This document shows positions 32,720 to 36,974 of a stretch of 36,974 bases of DNA, piece by piece. A program made the position numbers and the translations under genes. A model generated the notes under the pieces. It was not told the DNA's origin. It worked only from the letters and a program-made list of their open reading frames with translations, and searched no databases. Source of the stretch: Gemmatimonadota bacterium (GTDB taxonomy: Bacteria > Gemmatimonadota > Gemmatimonadetes > Gemmatimonadales > Gemmatimonadaceae). The stretch covers positions 5,258-42,231 of the forward strand of contig PMYN01000119.1 in NCBI GenBank assembly GCA_003171215.1, given 5' to 3'. Every line of letters starts with the position of its first letter. Position 1 is the first letter of the stretch.

Positions 32720-33867
32720 GCCGGGGTGAAGGAGCCGAGGATGCGCGGGCCGCGCGCGCCGGTGGCGCCCGGGACGTTCGCGGCGCGCCGCCGCAGATGA
32801 AGCCACCCGAGGAACGCGAACGCGACGCATTCCTTCGCTTCGCCGTCGAAGAAGACGCGCTCGAACGGCTCGATCGAGGGAACGGGCGACGATGACGCTC
32901 GCGCCGATCGGCCTATCGCTTCGCGAATGGCATCGAACAGCGCGGGATTCTTCGCGCCGCCGCCTGAGACGAGCACCTCGTCCACGGGCTCAGGAATGAA
33001 ATTCTCGAACGCGAGCGCGATGCTGCGGGCCGTGAGCGATGTCGCGGTCGCGATGATGTCTTCGTTGGAACAGCCGGGCTTCACGGCGCGGCAGCTCTCG
33101 ATCAACCGTGCGACATACCGCGGCGTGAACAGCTCACGGCCCGTGCTCTTCGGCGGTGAAGCGCTGAAGTATGGATCGTGGAGCAACTCGTCCACGACCG
33201 CCGGGACCGGCGTGCCGCCACGTGCGAGTGCTCCGCCGACATCATGAGCGAGTCCCGGTACGAGCGCGCGCACCACCGCGTCGATCACGCAGACGCCGGG
33301 GCCGGTGTCGAAGGCGCGAACACTCTCCAGCATGCCGCCCGGCGGAATGAGCTGCACGTTGGCAATTCCGCCGAGATTGAGCGTCGCGCGCCATTTCGCC
33401 GGCGAGTTGAACAGCATCGCGTCGGCGATCGTGACGAGCGGAGCGCCCTGCCCTCCGGCCGCGACGTCCCGCGAACGGAAATCGGAGATCACGGAGATGC
33501 CCGTGCGCTCGGCGATCACGGCCGCGTTGCCGATCTGCCAGGTGGCGCGCGGCGGATCGTGCCACACGGTGTGCCCGTGCGACGCGATCGCCGCGATGTC
33601 CGCGCGCGCGATTCCGGCCTCTGCGATCGCGGAGACGGCCGCGTCGCCGAGCCACGCGCCGATGTCAAAGTCGAGTCGCGCGTATTCCTGGGGCGTCGCG
33701 CCGACGAGCGCGGCGGCGATGCGTTCACGCTGGACGGAGGAGTACGGCGTCGAGACGAAGGCGAGAAGGTCCAGTCCGATCTCGCCGCCGGATTCGCGAA
33801 AGCGCACGACAGCCGCCGAGATGCCGTCGAGGCTGGTGCCGGACATCAGGCCGACGAGAACGGTCAC
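32716..33867 (-). CDS. anmK: Anhydro-N-acetylmuramic acid kinase
   Basis: A protein of 383 residues that opens the 1,6-anhydro ring and phosphorylates anhMurNAc to MurNAc-6-phosphate with ATP. The N-terminal phosphate-binding LVGLMSGTSLDGIS (about 4-17), SHGHTVWHDPP, ISDFRSRDVAAGGQGAPLV with the catalytic Asp, LNLGGIANV and the second nucleotide loop VSGGGAKN are all as expected of AnmK. The length is typical. The GTG start 33867 is 2 nt after the murQ stop; the open frame continues upstream only through an antiphase Arg-rich read of murQ. It supplies the substrate for MurQ and uses the product of NagZ, explaining the operon. Confidence 0.95.
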   Translation of the reverse strand: MTVLVGLMSGTSLDGISAAVVRFRESGGEIGLDLLAFVSTPYSSVQRERIAAALVGATPQEYARLDFDIGAWLGDAAVSAIAEAGIARADIAAIASHGHTVWHDPPRATWQIGNAAVIAERTGISVISDFRSRDVAAGGQGAPLVTIADAMLFNSPAKWRATLNLGGIANVQLIPPGGMLESVRAFDTGPGVCVIDAVVRALVPGLAHDVGGALARGGTPVPAVVDELLHDPYFSASPPKSTGRELFTPRYVARLIESCRAVKPGCSNEDIIATATSLTARSIALAFENFIPEPVDEVLVSGGGAKNPALFDAIREAIGRSARASSSPVPSIEPFERVFFDGEAKECVAFAFLGWLHLRRRAANVPGATGARGPRILGSFTPA

Positions 33868-33869
33868 GA

Positions 33870-34781
33870 CTATTCGACCGGCGGCGGCGGGCCCTTCACG
33901 ACGCGGCGGATCACGCCGCCTTCGTTCTCGAGCGCCGTGCGCGCGCCGGCGGCGTCGAGGTTCAACTTCTGCATGACGATCGCGAGCTTCACGCTTCCGT
34001 CCGCGGCGCGGAGCAGGTCGCCGGCCTCGTCCGCCCGCACGCCGCACACTTCACGCACGATGCGCTCGGCACGATCGCGAAGCTTCGCGTTCGACGCCTG
34101 CAGGTCGACCATCAGGTTTCCGTAGGTCTTGCCGAGCCGGATCATCGCGCCCGTCGTGATCGTATTCAGCACGAGCTTGGTGGCGGTGCCGGCCTTCATG
34201 CGCGTCGAACCGGTCACCACCTCGGGGCCGGTGAGCACGACGATCGCGATGTCGGCCGCGGCGAGCGTGTCGGCGGGGGGCGGCGAGCAGGCGATAATGG
34301 CGGTGCGCGCCCCGAGCTTCTTCGCATGCTGCAGCGCGGCGCGCACGTAGGGCGTGGTACCGCTCGCGGCGATGCCGATCACGAAATCACCGGGGCGAAC
34401 GCCGGCCATGTCGAGATCGTCGCGCGCGCCCTCGGGGCGGTCCTCGGCGCCTTCCTGCGAGCGCGTGAGGGCTGCGGGGCCGCCCGCGATGATCCCCTGC
34501 ACGAGCTCCGGCGGCGCGCCGAACGTCGGTGGGATCTCGCTCGCGTCGAGCACGCCGAGCCGTCCCGAGGTGCCGGCGCCGACGTGGAAAAGCCGCCCAC
34601 CCGCCCGGATCACCTGCTCGGCCGTCGACATGGCCGCGGAGATCGCCTCGCGCTGCGCGTGGACCGCTCCGGCGACCGTCCGGTCCTCGGAATTGATGAG
34701 ATCGACGATCTCCAGCGCGCTGGCCAGATCGATCGCCGCGGTCTTCGGGTTCCGTCGTTCGGTCAACGCGGCCAAGGTCAC
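33870..34781 (-). CDS. murQ: N-acetylmuramic acid 6-phosphate etherase
   Basis: A protein of 303 residues that cleaves the D-lactyl ether of MurNAc-6-phosphate, giving GlcNAc-6-phosphate and D-lactate. The SIS-fold signature GAGTSGRLGVLDASEIPPTFG holds the catalytic Glu, and GSTRMKAGTATKLVLN is the second family signature. The C-terminus has the helical hairpin usual in MurQ. GTG 34781 is chosen because the protein then begins TLAALTERRNPKTAAIDL, the normal MurQ start, and has the usual length; an ATG at 34871 would add 30 residues without homology. No ribosome site is visible before GTG 34781. It heads the recycling operon and is divergent from ggt. Confidence 0.95.
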   Translation of the reverse strand: MTLAALTERRNPKTAAIDLASALEIVDLINSEDRTVAGAVHAQREAISAAMSTAEQVIRAGGRLFHVGAGTSGRLGVLDASEIPPTFGAPPELVQGIIAGGPAALTRSQEGAEDRPEGARDDLDMAGVRPGDFVIGIAASGTTPYVRAALQHAKKLGARTAIIACSPPPADTLAAADIAIVVLTGPEVVTGSTRMKAGTATKLVLNTITTGAMIRLGKTYGNLMVDLQASNAKLRDRAERIVREVCGVRADEAGDLLRAADGSVKLAIVMQKLNLDAAGARTALENEGGVIRRVVKGPPPPVE

Positions 34782-34923
34782 GGTCCAGCGTGAAGGGCTG
34801 ACGATACGTACAGTCTCATGTCCGGCATCAACAGTCCACGCTAAGTTACGGATCGTGCGCCCCTCAGCCAACAGCGGGCCAACCGGGCACGAACATTTCC
34901 TGCTGGGCAGACGGAGAGTTCAC
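34782..34923. other. Divergent control region between murQ and ggt
   Basis: These 142 nt must contain promoters for both the recycling operon and ggt. I see no strong -35/-10 pair or long dyad. The ggt ribosome site GGAGA is at 34914-34918. Confidence 0.4.
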
Positions 34924-36708
34924 ATGCGTGATTCCCTGCATCGCTCGCGCGCCGCACTGCTGTCGGCGCTCCTCGTGGTGGCCGCCTGCCATCCCCAGCC
35001 TTCCGCGGCGCCTGCGCCCACGGCGATCGTCGAGCCGCGCGACGCGACGCGGGTGGCCCAGGCCGCCGCTGCCGCGGCGTTCCCCAGCGGCTGGCGGTTC
35101 CCGGTCGGAGTGAAGCCGACGGAAGCGGAGCACGCGATGGTCGTGAGCAACTCCCGCCTGGCGAGCGAAGCCGGAATCGAGATTCTCAGGGCGGGCGGCA
35201 ACGCCGTGGACGCCGCGGTCGCGACGGGCTTCGCACTCGCCGTGACGTATCCGAGCGCCGGCAACATCGGCGGCGGCGGTTTCATGAACATCCGGATGGC
35301 CGACGGTCGCTCGATGACGCTGGATTATCGCGAGATGGCTCCGCTCGCGTCGTCGCGCGACATGTACATCGACGCCAACGGCAAACTCACGAACAAGAGT
35401 ACCGTCGGGTATCTGGCGAGCGGCGTGCCCGGGTCCGTCGCAGGAATGAGCGAGGCGCTCAAGAAGTACGGTTCGTTCACGCTCGCGCAGGTGATGGCGC
35501 CGGCGATTCGCCTCGCCGAGCAGGGCTTCATGGTCGACAGTCAGTTCGCGAGAGGAATCGAGAACAGCCGTCGCGCAATCACGCCGTTCGAGGGAAAGGC
35601 CGTGTTCTTCCCCGGCGGCGAGGCGGTCAAAGCCGGCGCGCGATTCGTGCAAAGCGACCTCGCGCGCACGCTGAAACTCATCGCCGAGAAGGGACCGAAA
35701 GCGTTCTACGAGGGCCCGATCGCCGACTCGCTCGTGGCCGAGGAACAGCGTGGCGGCGGCATCATCACGAAGGAAGACTTGCGCCGCTACAAGCCGGAAT
35801 GGCGTACGCCGATCAAGTCCACCTATCGCGGATACACGCTGCTGGCGATGCCGCCGTCGTCGTCGGGCGGCATCACGATGACCGAGACGCTGAACATCCT
35901 CGAGAACTTCGCGCCGCTCCCGCCCGCGGGAAGCGTGAAATACGCGCACCTGCTCGCCGAGAGCTATCGGCGCGCGTTCATGGATCGCAACTCGAAACTG
36001 GGCGATCCCGCGTTCGTGAAGAACCCGCTGCACCAGCTCACGAGCAAGACATACGCGAAGGTGCTCGCGACGCAGATCGACCTCAACCATGCGTCGAAGA
36101 CGCCCGCCTTCGAAACCAGGGCTGAGGGAATGCAGACCACGCACTATTCGGTGGTGGACAACATGGGGAACGCGGTCGCAACGACGACCACGCTCAACGG
36201 CGGCTACGGATCGGGCGTCTGGGTGCGCGGCGGCGGGTTCTTCATGAACAACGAGATGGACGATTTCGCGGCCCAGCCGGGAACGCCGAACATGTTCGGG
36301 CTCGTGCAGGGCGAGGCGAACTCGATTCGCCCCGGCAAGCGCATGCTTTCCGCGATGGATCCGACGATCGTGCTCGATCCGGAGGGCAAGCTGCTGATGG
36401 TCACGGGCGCCGCCGGCGGCCCGACGATCATCACGGCGACGATGGAGGTCATCCTCAACGTGATCGAGCATCACATGACGCTCGCCGACGCGATGCGCGC
36501 CCCGCGGCTGCACCACCAGGCGCTGCCGGATGCGCTGCGCTACGAACCGAACGGGCTGAGCGCGGCCGTCGTGGATTCGCTCAAGGCGATGGGGCACACG
36601 GTGAGCTCGCAGAATGGGCTGGCGAATGTCAACTCGATCTTGCGGGTGCCGGGCGGGTGGCACGGGGTGTACGAGCCGCGGTCGGTGGGAGGGGCGGTGG
36701 GATACTAG
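34924..36708 (+). CDS. ggt: Gamma-glutamyltransferase, lipoprotein
   Basis: A protein of 594 residues that transfers or hydrolyses gamma-glutamyl groups, for instance of glutathione, outside the cytoplasm. The signal ends in the lipobox VAAC, so Cys22 is probably lipidated. The precursor is cut autocatalytically before the nucleophile Thr405 in MQTTHYSVVD, giving a large subunit (to 404) and a small subunit (405-594). Other family marks are AGGNAVDAAVATGFAL, GNIGGGGFM, DYREMAP, the Ser-Ser of PPSSSGGI and NNEMDDF. ATG 34924 has GGAGA 6 nt upstream. It is divergent from the murQ operon. Link to peptidoglycan recycling is possible, since stem peptides contain gamma-D-Glu, but the enzyme family normally uses L-gamma-glutamyl substrates. 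Confidence 0.95.
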   Translation: MRDSLHRSRAALLSALLVVAACHPQPSAAPAPTAIVEPRDATRVAQAAAAAAFPSGWRFPVGVKPTEAEHAMVVSNSRLASEAGIEILRAGGNAVDAAVATGFALAVTYPSAGNIGGGGFMNIRMADGRSMTLDYREMAPLASSRDMYIDANGKLTNKSTVGYLASGVPGSVAGMSEALKKYGSFTLAQVMAPAIRLAEQGFMVDSQFARGIENSRRAITPFEGKAVFFPGGEAVKAGARFVQSDLARTLKLIAEKGPKAFYEGPIADSLVAEEQRGGGIITKEDLRRYKPEWRTPIKSTYRGYTLLAMPPSSSGGITMTETLNILENFAPLPPAGSVKYAHLLAESYRRAFMDRNSKLGDPAFVKNPLHQLTSKTYAKVLATQIDLNHASKTPAFETRAEGMQTTHYSVVDNMGNAVATTTTLNGGYGSGVWVRGGGFFMNNEMDDFAAQPGTPNMFGLVQGEANSIRPGKRMLSAMDPTIVLDPEGKLLMVTGAAGGPTIITATMEVILNVIEHHMTLADAMRAPRLHHQALPDALRYEPNGLSAAVVDSLKAMGHTVSSQNGLANVNSILRVPGGWHGVYEPRSVGGAVGY

Positions 36709-36713
36709 AAAAA

Positions 36714-36834
36714 GCGACGAGCGACGAGTGAGGGGCGATCTGGCGAAAAGCGACGCGTAAGGAGCGCGGAGAACGTCTCCTCGCCGCTCACCCGTAGCTC
36801 TTCGCCAGATCGCCCCTCACATGTCGCCCGTCGC
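36714..36834. repeat. Long palindromic element between convergent genes
   Basis: The inner arms 36728-36747 and 36801-36820 are perfect 20-nt complements (GTGAGGGGCGATCTGGCGAA and its complement). They extend outward over about 14 more nt with a few mismatches (GCGACGAGCGACGA at 36714-36727 against TGTCGCCCGTCGCTC). The 53-nt centre has a small GGAG/CTCC hairpin. It sits 5 nt after the ggt stop and 9 nt before the stop of the convergent gene, so it probably ends both transcripts; no T run is present. Confidence 0.7.
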
Positions 36835-36842
36835 TCATCGGT

Positions 36843-36974
36843 TCAGTCCGGCAGCAGCCTGATCCGCAGGGGCGCGTCGAGATTAACCACGAGGTTGGCC
36901 GTCGTCGGCACGCACCCGTCATAGTCTGCCGTCCCCGCCGCCACAGCCGCACCGGCGGCGGCGCCCACTGCCCC
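36843..36974 (-). CDS. Glycine-zipper-like protein, C-terminal 43 residues only
   Basis: The minus-strand frame is open to the window edge and ends with TGA at 36843-36845. The visible part begins with GAVGAAAGAAVAAG, an Ala/Gly-rich stretch like a glycine-zipper membrane segment. The tail DYDGCVPTTANLVVNLDAPLRIRLLPD has one Cys. Small envelope proteins or lipoproteins of this type occur in Gemmatimonadota. It was too short for a full call; reading frame and codon use look natural, and it is placed convergently to ggt. Confidence 0.5.
   Translation of the reverse strand, partial: GAVGAAAGAAVAAGTADYDGCVPTTANLVVNLDAPLRIRLLPD

Noticed and set aside
34782-34871. MurQ start at ATG 34871
   Set aside because: The added 30 residues have no family counterpart, and the protein from GTG 34781 has the usual MurQ beginning and length.
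36714-36834. CRISPR array
   Set aside because: The repeats are inverted rather than regularly spaced direct copies, and no cas gene is near.
1-36974. tRNA, rRNA, transposase, integrase, prophage or restriction genes
   Set aside because: None was recognised on either strand; the segment appears to be ordinary chromosome with envelope and signalling genes.

Overview
This is a high-GC bacterial chromosome segment with about 25 protein-coding genes and no RNA gene, transposase, integrase, plasmid module or CRISPR array that I could find. The gene content points to Gemmatimonadota, with Acidobacteriota as the alternative: an ADOP-type orphan FtsX permease, a TonB-family protein of the compact MFxxLI type, carboxypeptidase-regulatory-like secreted proteins, a class II (B12-dependent) ribonucleotide reductase, and abundant envelope hydrolases. 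This assignment is inference from gene families, not from a marker gene.

Layout, 1-11.4 kb. The window opens inside the 3' end of a phosphoesterase gene, followed by an orphan ABC-type permease and a secreted cupin-like protein. Facing them on the minus strand is a tight four-gene operon (7190 to 3935): a protealysin-like M4 metallopeptidase with a short CxIIPPY-type propeptide, its cognate emfourin-type inhibitor, a secreted protein that may be an outer-membrane barrel, and an alpha/beta hydrolase. A good sigma70-like promoter with an inverted repeat centred on its -10 box drives it. Upstream on the same strand are a TonB-like protein and a Gfo/Idh/MocA oxidoreductase. The oxidoreductase is divergent from a secreted M28 peptidase that ends at a strong terminator.

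Layout, 11.4-19.4 kb. A 49-residue lmo0937-type membrane peptide, a hybrid sensor histidine kinase (CHASE3-PAS-PAS-HisKA-HATPase-REC), a secreted CarboxypepD-regulatory-like protein, class II ribonucleotide reductase nrdJ, and a gamma-carbonic anhydrase. Two copies of a dispersed terminator-like repeat and a long mosaic inverted repeat lie in the intergenic gaps.

Layout, 19.4-24.3 kb. An N-acetylmuramoyl-L-alanine amidase lipoprotein overlaps by 4 nt a 992-residue protein that joins a peptidase-MA-like metalloprotease, a TolB-like propeller and an Omp85-like barrel.

Layout, 24.4-29.8 kb. A phosphosignalling cluster: zinc-ribbon/double-FHA protein, zinc-ribbon/Ser-Thr kinase with one membrane segment, PP2C phosphatase with a C-terminal membrane anchor, and a single-pass FHA/trypsin-like protease. 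Start and stop codons overlap within each half of the cluster. It looks like a self-contained route from cytoplasmic Ser/Thr phosphorylation to an extracytoplasmic protease.

Layout, 29.8-37 kb. A nitroreductase and a flavodoxin-like protein are divergent. Then comes a peptidoglycan-recycling operon murQ-anmK-nagZ with gaps of 2 and -4 nt, divergent from a gamma-glutamyltransferase lipoprotein. The window ends in a 120-nt palindromic element and the 3' end of a glycine-zipper-like gene.

The best candidates for something undescribed are the M4/emfourin/barrel/hydrolase operon with its operator-like promoter and the kinase/phosphatase/FHA-protease cluster. The families are known; the combinations are what deserve a look.
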